NCBI GenBank assembly: GCA_964291475.2
Contig: OZ220083.1
Span: 1-64,000 of the forward strand
Length of the DNA: 64,000 nucleotides
Direction of reading: 5' to 3'
DNA from: DAOUKH01 sp964291475
Lineage (GTDB): Bacteria; Chloroflexota; Dehalococcoidia; SHYB01
Position 1 is the first letter of the stretch, and every line of letters begins with the position of its first letter. This document shows, piece by piece, positions 26,310-34,330 of this stretch. Below the pieces are notes generated by a model that worked only from the letters and a program-made list of their open reading frames with translations, had not been told where the DNA came from and made no database searches. The translations under genes and the position numbers were made by a program.

Positions 26310-26389
26310 ATGTAAATCTCGCGGGCCTGCGCCCGGTGGTTCCGTTGGTGTGTTCCGTCCTGCGTGTGCGTTCGCGTGCTCCGTTTTCC

Positions 26390-26475
26390 TGGTGCAGGGG
26401 GCAGGATTCGAACCTGCGAAGCCGTTCGGCACCAGATTTACAGTCTGGCGGTTTTAACCACTCACCCACCCCTGC
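26390..26475 (-). tRNA. tRNA-Tyr (anticodon GTA)
   Basis: A class II tRNA with a long variable arm (TGCCGAACGGCTTC region). Acceptor GCAGGGG pairs with CCCCTGC. Anticodon arm CCAGA-CTGTAAA-TCTGG gives GTA. Discriminator A plus encoded CCA at 26390-26392. Confidence 0.95.
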
Positions 26476-26592
26476 AAGAGGGTGGCGCACGCTTTTCATC
26501 CGTTCGATTCGCGGCATTCTAAGCCGACGCCAATAACAGATTATATCGAGTGTTCTGAAGACCGTAAAGGTCTGCCGTGCGCGGCCGGGGGT

Positions 26593-26668
26593 TGGAGCCC
26601 GAGAGAGGACTCGAACCTCCAACCGCCCGATTACAAGTCGGGTGCGCTACCAATTGCGCCACTCGGGC
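26593..26668 (-). tRNA. tRNA-Thr (anticodon TGT)
   Basis: Acceptor GCCCGAG pairs with CTCGGGC. Anticodon arm CCCGA-CTTGTAA-TCGGG gives TGT. T arm GAGG-TTCGAGT-CCTC. Discriminator T and encoded CCA (26593-26595). First gene of the translation operon. Confidence 0.95.
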
Positions 26669-26756
26669 TTGGGGCCGGCCCGTCCTTGCGGGCGGAACAT
26701 GCCGCCCATCGACGCGCCGCCAACGGAAGCGGCGCAGGTCCGTTCAACGCGGCTCC

Positions 26757-26785
26757 ATTATAGGGAGTTCAAAACCACGGGTCAA
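26757..26785 (-). promoter_or_regulatory. Sigma-70 promoter of the tRNA-tuf operon
   Basis: On the minus strand TTGACC (26785-26780), a 17-bp spacer, then a perfect TATAAT (26762-26757), about 90 bp upstream of the first tRNA. This is the best consensus promoter for the whole leftward translation unit. Confidence 0.75.
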
Positions 26786-26814
26786 ACGACGGCGGGCAGC
26801 GTAAAGCGAAGCGG

Positions 26815-28533
26815 CTAGCCGGTGTAGCGGTAGGCGCTGCTGCGCATGAGCTTGCCGGGTAGCGCGCCGGTGTGGCGCCCATCTTCGAACACCGGCTCGC
26901 CGTTGACGATCAGGTGGTCGTAGCCCTCGGCCCGGTTCCCCAGACGGCTCTGGCCGCCCGGGAAGTCGTCGAAGCGCTCCGTGGGGAGCCATTTCAGCCG
27001 GTCGAGGTCGAAGATGACCACGTCGGCGGCCATGCCCTCGCGCAGAAGGCCCTTGTCGCTGATCCCGTAGATGGAGGCCGGCATGAAGGTAAGCCGTCGC
27101 ACCGCCTCCTCCAACGAGAGGATGCCCTCATCGCGGACCCAGTGGCTGAGGATGAAGCTGGAGAAGTAGCTGCCGCTCAGGCGGTCGGTGTGGGCGCCTG
27201 CGTCGGAGATGCCCGCCAGGGCGAACCGGCTGTTGAGAATCTCTTCGACGGCGTTCAGGTCGCCGTTGCGGATGCCGATGTAGGCCCACTCCGTGTCGAG
27301 GCCTTCGGCCAGGGCGATGTCGAGCATGACGTCGGCGAGGTGGTCGCCGTTGCGGGCGATTTCTCCGAGGAACTTGCCCTCGTGCTCGGCGTACTTGCCG
27401 GTCGCGCTGCGGACAAGCTGGATGTTGCCCAGGCGGCGGAACCACTGCAGTTTGGGCTCGACCGCGTCGTACTCCTCCTTGAGCTTGGCGCGGACGGCGG
27501 GGTCGGCGATCATTTCCTTCTTCCGCTCGTCGGTCTGGGAAAGCATCGCCTTCCATTCGGGGAAGTAGCGCTCGAAGCCGGCGGTCGACTTGAGGTTGAA
27601 GAAGGCGTCGAGGCGCTGCATCCGCGCCACGGCGTAGACCTGCGCCCCTTCCTTCGCGGCGCGCTCCATGTACTCGATCTGCGCGCGCCACGCCGTGGGC
27701 CGGTCCCAGGTGTGGGAGAGCTCGTTCCAGTTGACGGGGCGGCCGCTCTCCAACGAGAGGGCGGTCATGAGCTCTTGATCGGTCTCGCTGAACTTGTCCT
27801 CGCCCATCACCGCGGTCTCGGTGATGATCTCGATGCTGCCGACCCGGAAGTCGCGGAGCACCGATCCAAGCTCAATGACCTCCTCATGCGTGGCGAGGCG
27901 GCTGGGGACGGGCTCGCCTTCCCAACCGAAGTGGGTAGGCGACAGGGAGGTGGTAAAGCCGAAGGCGCCGTGGCCCATGGCATCGTGGACGATGCCCTTC
28001 ATCTCCTCGACTTCGGCGCCGGAGCTTGGCCGCTGGTCGGCGTCGGGGCCGATGACGAAGCGGCGGAGGGCGGAGTGGCCCACCATCGCGCCGATGTTGA
28101 CGCCCTTGGGCAGCGCGTCGACGACGTCGAGGTACTCGGGGAAGGAACGCCACTGCCAGTCGATGCCGGCGTTCAACGCTTCGATGTTCATGCCCTCGAC
28201 CTTGGCGAACATCCGCGTGACGAAGTCTCGGTCGCCAGGGTTGCACGGGGCGAGCGTGAAGCCGCAGTTGCCCATGACGACCGTCGTGACGCCGTGCCAG
28301 GGCGAGCAGGTAACCAGAGGGTCCCAAAGCACCTGCGCGTCGTAGTGAGTGTGGACGTCGATGAAGCCGGGGGCGACGTAGCGGCCCTCGGCGTCGATGA
28401 CCTTAGCCCCGTTGGGCGAGATGCGCCCCTTCTCGACGATCTTGCCGTCCTTGATGGCAATGTCGGCGCGGTGGCGGGGCATGCCGGAGCCGTCGACGAC
28501 CATGCCGTTCTTGATCACGAGGTCGTAGGACAT
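26815..28533 (-). CDS. N-acyl-D-amino-acid deacylase-like amidohydrolase
   Basis: The protein has 572 residues from ATG 28533 with TGGAGGTTC upstream; the frame is open to 28548. The start YDLVIKNGMVVDGSGMP and the metal motif FIDVHTHYDAQ are those of D-aminoacylase-type amidohydrolases. Later parts include GISDAGAHTDRLSG with a conserved Asp and the C-terminal GMAADVVIFDLDRL. It probably hydrolyses an N-acyl or cyclic amide bond in a small metabolite. Many such environmental paralogues have no known substrate. Convergent with nothing nearby; its start is 120 bp from the CMD gene end. Confidence 0.85.
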   Translation of the reverse strand: MSYDLVIKNGMVVDGSGMPRHRADIAIKDGKIVEKGRISPNGAKVIDAEGRYVAPGFIDVHTHYDAQVLWDPLVTCSPWHGVTTVVMGNCGFTLAPCNPGDRDFVTRMFAKVEGMNIEALNAGIDWQWRSFPEYLDVVDALPKGVNIGAMVGHSALRRFVIGPDADQRPSSGAEVEEMKGIVHDAMGHGAFGFTTSLSPTHFGWEGEPVPSRLATHEEVIELGSVLRDFRVGSIEIITETAVMGEDKFSETDQELMTALSLESGRPVNWNELSHTWDRPTAWRAQIEYMERAAKEGAQVYAVARMQRLDAFFNLKSTAGFERYFPEWKAMLSQTDERKKEMIADPAVRAKLKEEYDAVEPKLQWFRRLGNIQLVRSATGKYAEHEGKFLGEIARNGDHLADVMLDIALAEGLDTEWAYIGIRNGDLNAVEEILNSRFALAGISDAGAHTDRLSGSYFSSFILSHWVRDEGILSLEEAVRRLTFMPASIYGISDKGLLREGMAADVVIFDLDRLKWLPTERFDDFPGGQSRLGNRAEGYDHLIVNGEPVFEDGRHTGALPGKLMRSSAYRYTG

Positions 28534-28652
28534 CTCTCGAACCTCCAAGGGCGCGCCGCTCGGGCGCGGGGGGAGTCGTTCCGGTGGACGGAGTCTATGG
28601 CGAGCATAGGCAGGCCATTAATGGGGTGTCAAGCAGACGTGGGCCGGCCCTG

Positions 28653-29045
28653 CTACAAGCCGCGCGCGTCGAAGACCGCCTTGGCCGCACCGTAGGCGTT
28701 CACACTGTTGGGCACGCCGCAGTAGAAGGCGAGCTGCGAGATGACCTCGACGATCTCGTCCTTGCTCCACCCCACGTTCAGGGCGTTCCCAATCCAGTTT
28801 TCGAGATAGCGCCCGCCGTCGGTGGCGACAAGGGCCGCAACGGTGCAGATGGCCCGCGTCTTGATGTCGAGCTGGGGCCGCCCGTAGACGCCGCCCTGGA
28901 TGACGGTGAGCATCATGTCGGAGACGTCGGGCGCCAAGTCGGCGCCGGCGCTGCCGCCGGAACCGCCCAGCGGCTGGCCGCCGTCGGGGTGGAGCATCGC
29001 CTGCACCTCGGCCCGCCGCTGTTCCATCGCCTCATACCGGTCCAT
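28653..29045 (-). CDS. Carboxymuconolactone decarboxylase family protein
   Basis: The protein has 130 residues with CCAGGAGGTGTGGG before ATG 29045. LDIKTRAICTVAALVATDGGRYLENWIGNALNVGWSKDEIVEVISQLAFYCGVPNSVNAYGAAK is the CMD fold. The CxxC of AhpD-type peroxidases is absent; only single Cys residues appear (CTVAAL, FYCGV). Closest in pattern to gamma-carboxymuconolactone decarboxylase-type proteins. Exact reaction unknown. Confidence 0.85.
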   Translation of the reverse strand: MDRYEAMEQRRAEVQAMLHPDGGQPLGGSGGSAGADLAPDVSDMMLTVIQGGVYGRPQLDIKTRAICTVAALVATDGGRYLENWIGNALNVGWSKDEIVEVISQLAFYCGVPNSVNAYGAAKAVFDARGL

Positions 29046-29114
29046 CCCACACCTCCTGGTACTTGTGGCGTCATGGTACCCGCGCGGGGAGGTCGGGCGC
29101 GCCGGCTATGTTCC

Positions 29115-29132
29115 GTTAACAAGGCTGTAATG
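29115..29132 (+). promoter_or_regulatory. Possible nitrogen-control operator upstream of amt
   Basis: GTTAAC-N6-GTAATG, about 75 bp before the amt start. It resembles the two-box layout of GlnR sites in actinobacteria. No GlnR gene is in the window, so this is a weak positional inference. Confidence 0.3.
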
Positions 29133-29204
29133 ATTCCGCAATCAAGCGGTAACGCAACGTTCCTACGATTTCCCGCAGACCGGAGCAGGGAAGGAGGATC
29201 TTCC

Positions 29205-30422
29205 ATGATCGATAGTGGCGACACCGCATTCATTTTGCTGGCGTCCGCCCTGGTGCTCCTCATGACGCCGGGGCTCGCTTTCTTCTACGGCGGCCTCGTG
29301 CGGCGGAAGAGCGTTGTGGGCGTGATCATGCACAGCTTCATGGCGATGGGGATTGTGGGGGTCATATGGGTGGTCTGGGGCTACACGCTGGCCTTCGGAC
29401 CGGACCAGGGCAGCTTCATCGGCAACTTCGAGCATTTCGCGTTCAGCGGCGTCTCGTTCACCGAGCCGCTCGATGGCTCGACTATCCCGCACGCGCTCTT
29501 CGCCGTCTTCCAGGGCATGTTCGCGATCATCACCCCGGCGCTGATTACCGGCGCATTCGCTGAACGGATGAAGTTCAGCTCTTACGTGATCTTTACGATC
29601 CTGTGGGTGACGATCGTCTACGCGCCGATGGCGCACTGGGTCTGGGGCGGCGGCTGGCTCGGCGGCTGGGGCGTCCTCGACTTCGCGGGCGGCGCCGTGG
29701 TCCACATGAACTCGGGAATCGCGGCCCTCGCGGCGGCGATCATCATCGGCCGGCGCCTGCGGCACGGCGAGGAGCCGATGGACTCGCACAACGTGCCGTT
29801 CGTGATGTTAGGGGCCGGACTCCTTTGGTTCGGCTGGTTCGGATTCAACGCGGGCAGCGCCCTTGCCGCCGACGGCGCGGCGACGATGGCCTTCGTGGTG
29901 ACCAACACCGCCGCGGCCGCGGGCGCCGTGACCTGGATGTTGCTCTCCCACGTCACGTCGGGCAAATACAGCGCGATCGGCGCGGCCTCCGGCGCGGTGG
30001 CCGGCCTTGTCGCCATCACTCCCGCGGCCGGGTTCGTCGGCGCGCCCGCTTCGATCCTGATCGGGGCCGGCGCCGGGGCATTCTGCTTCGCGACGGTGTT
30101 CCTGATCCGAAACAGGTTCAAGATCGACGACGCGCTCGACGTCTTCGCGGTGCACGGCATCGGCGGAACGTGGGGCGCCCTGGCCACCGGCCTCTTCGCG
30201 GGCATGGGCACGATGGGCGTCTACGCTCTGGAGGAAGGCCGCGGCGAAGTCATCGGCAAGCAGGTCGTCAGCATCCTGGTGACCTGGGGCTGGAGCTTCG
30301 TGGTCACGTCGGCGATCCTGTTGCTCCTGAAGTATACGATTGGCCTGCGGGTCGATACGCCTACCGAGGAGCAAGGGCTCGACGTGGCCGAGCATGGAGA
30401 AGAGGCATACCCGGGCTTCTAG
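29205..30422 (+). CDS. amt: Ammonium transporter
   Basis: The protein has 405 residues from ATG 29205 with AAGGAGG upstream (29191-29197). Membrane segments alternate through the protein. It has the Amt signatures FFYGGLVRRKSVVGVIMHSF, MAHWVWGGGWLGGWGVLDFAGGAVVHMNSG, and the conserved ALDVFAVHGIGGTWGALATG. The twin pore histidines are in VVHMNSG and FAVHGIGG. Imports ammonium across the cytoplasmic membrane. The PII gene follows 78 bp downstream, the classic amt-glnK pair. Confidence 0.95.
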   Translation: MIDSGDTAFILLASALVLLMTPGLAFFYGGLVRRKSVVGVIMHSFMAMGIVGVIWVVWGYTLAFGPDQGSFIGNFEHFAFSGVSFTEPLDGSTIPHALFAVFQGMFAIITPALITGAFAERMKFSSYVIFTILWVTIVYAPMAHWVWGGGWLGGWGVLDFAGGAVVHMNSGIAALAAAIIIGRRLRHGEEPMDSHNVPFVMLGAGLLWFGWFGFNAGSALAADGAATMAFVVTNTAAAAGAVTWMLLSHVTSGKYSAIGAASGAVAGLVAITPAAGFVGAPASILIGAGAGAFCFATVFLIRNRFKIDDALDVFAVHGIGGTWGALATGLFAGMGTMGVYALEEGRGEVIGKQVVSILVTWGWSFVVTSAILLLLKYTIGLRVDTPTEEQGLDVAEHGEEAYPGF

Positions 30423-30500
30423 GTAGGGCGTAGGGCCGGCGGACCGGAGCGCCCGGCTCCGCGTCCGCCGGCGACGGCCCCCGCCTAAGGGAGGAATACC

Positions 30501-30842
30501 ATGAACAAAGTCGAAGCAATCATCCGACCCGAGCGTATCGGCCTCGTGACAGAGGCGCTGGCGCAGGCTGGGTTCATCGGCCTCAACGTGGTGGAAGTCC
30601 GCGGACGCGGCGTCCAGAAGGGCGTCCAGCACGTGGGCCGGGGCGGCATCAATATCACCATCGACATGCTGCCCAAGTCGAAACTGGAGATCGTGGTCAA
30701 GGACGCGGACACCCAGCCCGTGATCGACATCATCAACGAGCACGCCAGCACGGGAAACGTCGGCGACGGGAAGATCTTTGTCTTACCCGTCTCCAGCGCC
30801 ATCCGCGTGCGCACCGGCGAGAAGGACGAAGCGGCGCTCTAA
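30501..30842 (+). CDS. P-II family nitrogen regulatory protein
   Basis: The protein has 113 residues with AAGGGAGGA before ATG. The start MNKVEAIIRPERIGLVTEAL and TGNVGDGKIFVLPVSSAIRVRTGE are PII hallmarks. In the T-loop the uridylylated Tyr51 is absent: the segment reads GVQHVGRGGINITIDMLPK, with Asn at position 51, although Arg47 is present, and there is one extra residue. PII proteins bind ATP/ADP and 2-oxoglutarate and block Amt. This one is probably regulated by ligands alone. Confidence 0.93.
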   Translation: MNKVEAIIRPERIGLVTEALAQAGFIGLNVVEVRGRGVQKGVQHVGRGGINITIDMLPKSKLEIVVKDADTQPVIDIINEHASTGNVGDGKIFVLPVSSAIRVRTGEKDEAAL

Positions 30843-30865
30843 CCCAGCGCGCTTGGTAGGGCGAG

Positions 30866-30904
30866 AAGGGGCCTGGGCGGCGACGCGCCGTCCGGGCCCC
30901 TTTT
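30866..30904 (+). terminator. Intrinsic terminator after amt-PII
   Basis: A 14-bp stem (30868-30881 with 30887-30900, one mismatch-type G-T pair at each of two positions) with loop GACGC, then TTTT at 30901-30904. Confidence 0.9.
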
Positions 30905-30916
30905 GATTGGGGGCCT

Positions 30917-31525
30917 ATGGGTACGGAGATCAGGCTCGCGACTGAATCGGACGCCCAACAAATGTTGGCGATCTACGCGCCAATTGTTCGCGAGACGACG
31001 ATTTCCTTTGAAGAGGAAGTCCCTTCTTTGGCGGAGTTCCAGGGGCGAATCCGCTCCGTCTTGGAGCATCTGCCTTGGTTCGCATGCGATCACGACGGCG
31101 AGGTAGCCGGCTACGCCTACGGCGGCCTCTTCAAGGCCCGGCCTGGCTATCGCTGGTCCTGCGAGGTTACGGTCTACGTCCATCCAGACTATCGCAGGCG
31201 GAGCGTCGGCCGTGCCTTGTACACGTCACTCCTCCGCGCTCTGACAGCGCAGGGCTACTGCGTAGCCGTTGCGGTCATCACGCTGCCGAATCCAGGCAGC
31301 ATCGCCCTTCATGAGTCGATGAGCTTCCGTCGGGTGGGTGCCTACGAGGGCATCGGCCACAAACTCGGGGAATGGCTTGACGACGGGGTCTGGCAACGAG
31401 AACTCTCGCCCAAGTCCGCCGCGCCGACACCCCCCACACCGTTCCGGCGCCTCGTCGGCACGTCTGAATGGGATGACATCCTGAACGCGGGCACTGCGTG
31501 TCTGAAGCCGCCGCTCCAACCGTGA
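30917..31525 (+). CDS. GNAT N-acetyltransferase, phosphinothricin acetyltransferase-like
   Basis: The protein has 202 residues. IRLATESDAQQMLAIYAPIVRETTISFE, the acetyl-CoA loop motif PDYRRRSVGRALY and IALHESMSFRRVGAYEGIGHKLGEWLD match phosphinothricin/methionine-sulfone acetyltransferase relatives. Acetylates an amine of a small molecule. The last 35 residues (PKSAAPTPPTPFRRL...) are a non-conserved tail. Follows the amt-PII terminator and converges with formate dehydrogenase. Confidence 0.85.
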   Translation: MGTEIRLATESDAQQMLAIYAPIVRETTISFEEEVPSLAEFQGRIRSVLEHLPWFACDHDGEVAGYAYGGLFKARPGYRWSCEVTVYVHPDYRRRSVGRALYTSLLRALTAQGYCVAVAVITLPNPGSIALHESMSFRRVGAYEGIGHKLGEWLDDGVWQRELSPKSAAPTPPTPFRRLVGTSEWDDILNAGTACLKPPLQP

Positions 31526-31550
31526 AGTCAGCCCGGGCTCAAGGGCGGCG

Positions 31551-34262
31551 TCATGGGGCAGGCGCCACAGCCGACGGCTCCTCGGCCGGGTCGATGCGGA
31601 CGGCGCAGACCTTGTACTCCGGTATCTTCGAATCGGGGTCGAAGACGGCGTTGGTGAGGAAGTTCGCGGCGTGCTCGCGGAGCTTCACGAACGGCACGAA
31701 GATCTCCCCCTCCTTCACCATCTCGGTCACCTCGGCGCGGCCTTCGAGGTCGCCGCGGCGGGAACGGGCGCGGACCCATTGGCCGTCGGCCACGCCTGCC
31801 CTGCGGGCGTCCTCGGGGTGGATGGAGACCAGCACCTCCGGCGACCGTTCGAGGAGCCCCGGCGCGCGGCGCGTCATCGTTCCGCCGTGCCAGTGATAGA
31901 GGACGCGGCCCGTGTTCAGGATCAGCGGAAAGCGCTTGTTGGGAAGCTCCGCGGCCAACGCCTGTTGCTCAAAGCCGATGAACTTGGCGCGTCCACGCGG
32001 GAAGGCGTGCTCGTAGAGGGACGGCGTGCCGGGGTGGGCGGCGCCGGGGCAGGGCCACTGCAAGCCGCCCTCGCGTTCCAGCCGGTCGTACGAGATGCCA
32101 CTGAGGATCGGGGTCAGAAACGCCATCTCGTCCATGATCTCCGCGGGGTGCGCGTAGGAGAACTGACCCTCCAGGGAAAGCCCCAGCCGGCTGCTGACCC
32201 GCCGCGCGAGGTCGCACAGGATCTCCCAATCAGGCCGGCTCCCGCCGACGGGCTCGATCGCCTTGCGGATGCGTTGAACGCGCCGCTCGCTGTTGGTGAA
32301 GGTGCCGTCCTTCTCGGCGAAGCTCGCGGCGGGGAGCACGACGTCGGCCAGCTCCGCCGTCTCATGCAGGAACAAGTCCTGCACCACCAAGAAGTCGAGG
32401 TTGCGGAAGGCGGCCTCGGCGTGGTGGAGATCGGGCTCGCTCAACAAGGGGTTCTCGCCGGTGACGTACATGGCCTTGATCTCGCCCTTGTACACCTCTT
32501 CCATGAAATCGGTGACCACCATGCCCGGCCCGGCGGGGATGGGATGGCCCCAGGCCTCGCCGAAACGGGCCGCGTTCGCCGCGATGTCCTGATAGCCGGG
32601 CAGCTTGTCGGGGAGACAGCCGGAGTCGCCGCAACCCTGCACGTTGTTCTGCCCGCGCAGCGGCGAGATGCCCGCTCCCCGCTTCCCGATCTGTCCGGTG
32701 AGGAACGAGAGGTTGAGCAGGCTATGGCAGTTCGGCGTGCCGTTGGTGTGCTGGGTCATCCCCATGCCCCAGACCAGGCACGAGCCGCTGAACGGCGGCG
32801 TGGCGTAGAGGCGGGCCGCGGCCCGGATGTCATCGGCCGGGCAGCCCGTGATCCGCTCCGCCTCTTCAGGCGTGTACCGGTCGACGATGGCGCGCCACTC
32901 GTCGAAGCCTTCGGTGCGCTGCTCGATGAACGTGGGGTCGTGCAGCCCCTCGTCGAGGATGACCTTCGCCATCGCGTTGAGCAGGGCGACGTCGGAGCCG
33001 GGGTGAGGCCGAAGCCAGACGTCGGCGTAGTCGCACAGGTCGATACGCTTGGGATTGATGACCACGAGCCTCGCCCCTCGCTCGACGATAGCCCTCCGCA
33101 TCCGCGACGCGACGACGGGGTGGTTCGCGGTGGCGTCGGAGCCGGCAACCACGAGGCAGCCGGCCTCTTCGTAGTCGATGTACGAGTTCGACGTCGCCCC
33201 GCTGCCCACGGCGGCGATCATCGCTTCGACCGAAGGGGCATGGCAGAGGCGCGTGCAGTGGTCGATGTTGTTGGTCTGCATGAGCAGGCGAGCGAACTTC
33301 TGCTGGACGTAGCCGTCCTCGTTCGTCGCCTTGGCCGAGCAGAGGGTGGCGAAGGAGCCCCGGTACTCGACGAGCTTCTCCGCCACGAGGTCGAGCGCCT
33401 CGTCCCATGACGCCTCGCGGAACGCGCCGTCCTCCTTGATCAGCGGTGATGTGAGCCGGTCGGGGGCGTTGACGAAGGTCGTGCCGAAGCGGCCCTTCAC
33501 GCAGAGCATCCCGACGCTCGACGGGTTCTCGGGATCATCGAGGACTTCGAGAATGTCACCGTCCGCGCTCGTCTGGAGCGAAATGCCGCAGCCGACGCCG
33601 CAGTAGGGGCAGGTGGTCGGCGTGGTGTCCGCTATGGGAAGAGCCGATCCCTTCTTCTTGATCGCGCCGGTGGGACAGACGGAGAGGCAGGTGCCGCAAG
33701 AGGTGCAGATGGACTCCCGCAGTGGCTGGTCCATGAAGGCGCCGATGCGAGACGCCTGGCCCGCGCCGAGCACGTCGATGGCCCCGATGAACTGCAGGCC
33801 GGGGCCGCAGCCCTTGGCGCACCGGCCGCACATGATGCAGTCGTCCATCGCGATCGAGAAGAACGGGCTGCTGGTGTCGACGGCTTCCCGGGGCCTCGGC
33901 TCGTAGCGCGCGGCGTCGACGCCGTGGCTGCGGCAGGCGGCGGTCAGCGCCTCGTAGTCCTTCCCCTCGGGCGAACCCTTGAGCATGCCAAGCGTGAGCT
34001 CGAGGACGCCCTTGCGGAGACTGCGCGCCGACTCGGTGTCGGTTCGCACCTCCATCCCCTCGGCCGCCGGCAGCGAGCAGGAGGCGGGGAAGCCGCGCTG
34101 TCCTTCAACCTCGACGAGACAGGTGCGGCAGGCGCCGATGGCCCCCATGTCGGGGTCCTTGCACAGCTGCGGCAACTCCGCCCCCGACACGTTGACCGCG
34201 TCAAGCACCGAGGCCCCATCGGCGACGCTGACCGGGTCGCCGTTAATCGTGAGCCGTGGCAT
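31551..34262 (-). CDS. fdhA: Formate dehydrogenase alpha subunit (NAD-linked type, Cys form)
   Basis: The protein has 903 residues. An N-terminal 2Fe-2S domain (Cys34, Cys45, Cys48, Cys62) is followed by two 4Fe-4S sites (Cys142/145/148/152 and Cys186/189/192/196). The molybdopterin domain then has CPYCGVGCGI (Cys218/221/225, with Cys254 as the fourth). The active-site position is Cys340 in DHCTRLCHAPS, where other formate dehydrogenases have Sec. The C-terminal MopB-binding domain includes NTGRVLYHWHGGTMTRRAPGL. Oxidises formate to CO2. Electrons pass to the NuoF/NuoE-like proteins encoded just upstream. Confidence 0.93.
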   Translation of the reverse strand: MPRLTINGDPVSVADGASVLDAVNVSGAELPQLCKDPDMGAIGACRTCLVEVEGQRGFPASCSLPAAEGMEVRTDTESARSLRKGVLELTLGMLKGSPEGKDYEALTAACRSHGVDAARYEPRPREAVDTSSPFFSIAMDDCIMCGRCAKGCGPGLQFIGAIDVLGAGQASRIGAFMDQPLRESICTSCGTCLSVCPTGAIKKKGSALPIADTTPTTCPYCGVGCGISLQTSADGDILEVLDDPENPSSVGMLCVKGRFGTTFVNAPDRLTSPLIKEDGAFREASWDEALDLVAEKLVEYRGSFATLCSAKATNEDGYVQQKFARLLMQTNNIDHCTRLCHAPSVEAMIAAVGSGATSNSYIDYEEAGCLVVAGSDATANHPVVASRMRRAIVERGARLVVINPKRIDLCDYADVWLRPHPGSDVALLNAMAKVILDEGLHDPTFIEQRTEGFDEWRAIVDRYTPEEAERITGCPADDIRAAARLYATPPFSGSCLVWGMGMTQHTNGTPNCHSLLNLSFLTGQIGKRGAGISPLRGQNNVQGCGDSGCLPDKLPGYQDIAANAARFGEAWGHPIPAGPGMVVTDFMEEVYKGEIKAMYVTGENPLLSEPDLHHAEAAFRNLDFLVVQDLFLHETAELADVVLPAASFAEKDGTFTNSERRVQRIRKAIEPVGGSRPDWEILCDLARRVSSRLGLSLEGQFSYAHPAEIMDEMAFLTPILSGISYDRLEREGGLQWPCPGAAHPGTPSLYEHAFPRGRAKFIGFEQQALAAELPNKRFPLILNTGRVLYHWHGGTMTRRAPGLLERSPEVLVSIHPEDARRAGVADGQWVRARSRRGDLEGRAEVTEMVKEGEIFVPFVKLREHAANFLTNAVFDPDSKIPEYKVCAVRIDPAEEPSAVAPAP

Positions 34263-34330
34263 GAGGCCCGCTACTCCTCCCCCTGCTTCAGTGGACAGCC
34301 CACTCTAGCCGCTCGCGGCGGGCCTGTGAA

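Noticed and set aside
33240..33245. Selenocysteine in formate dehydrogenase
   Set aside because: The active-site codon is a normal Cys codon; no UGA interrupts the frame.
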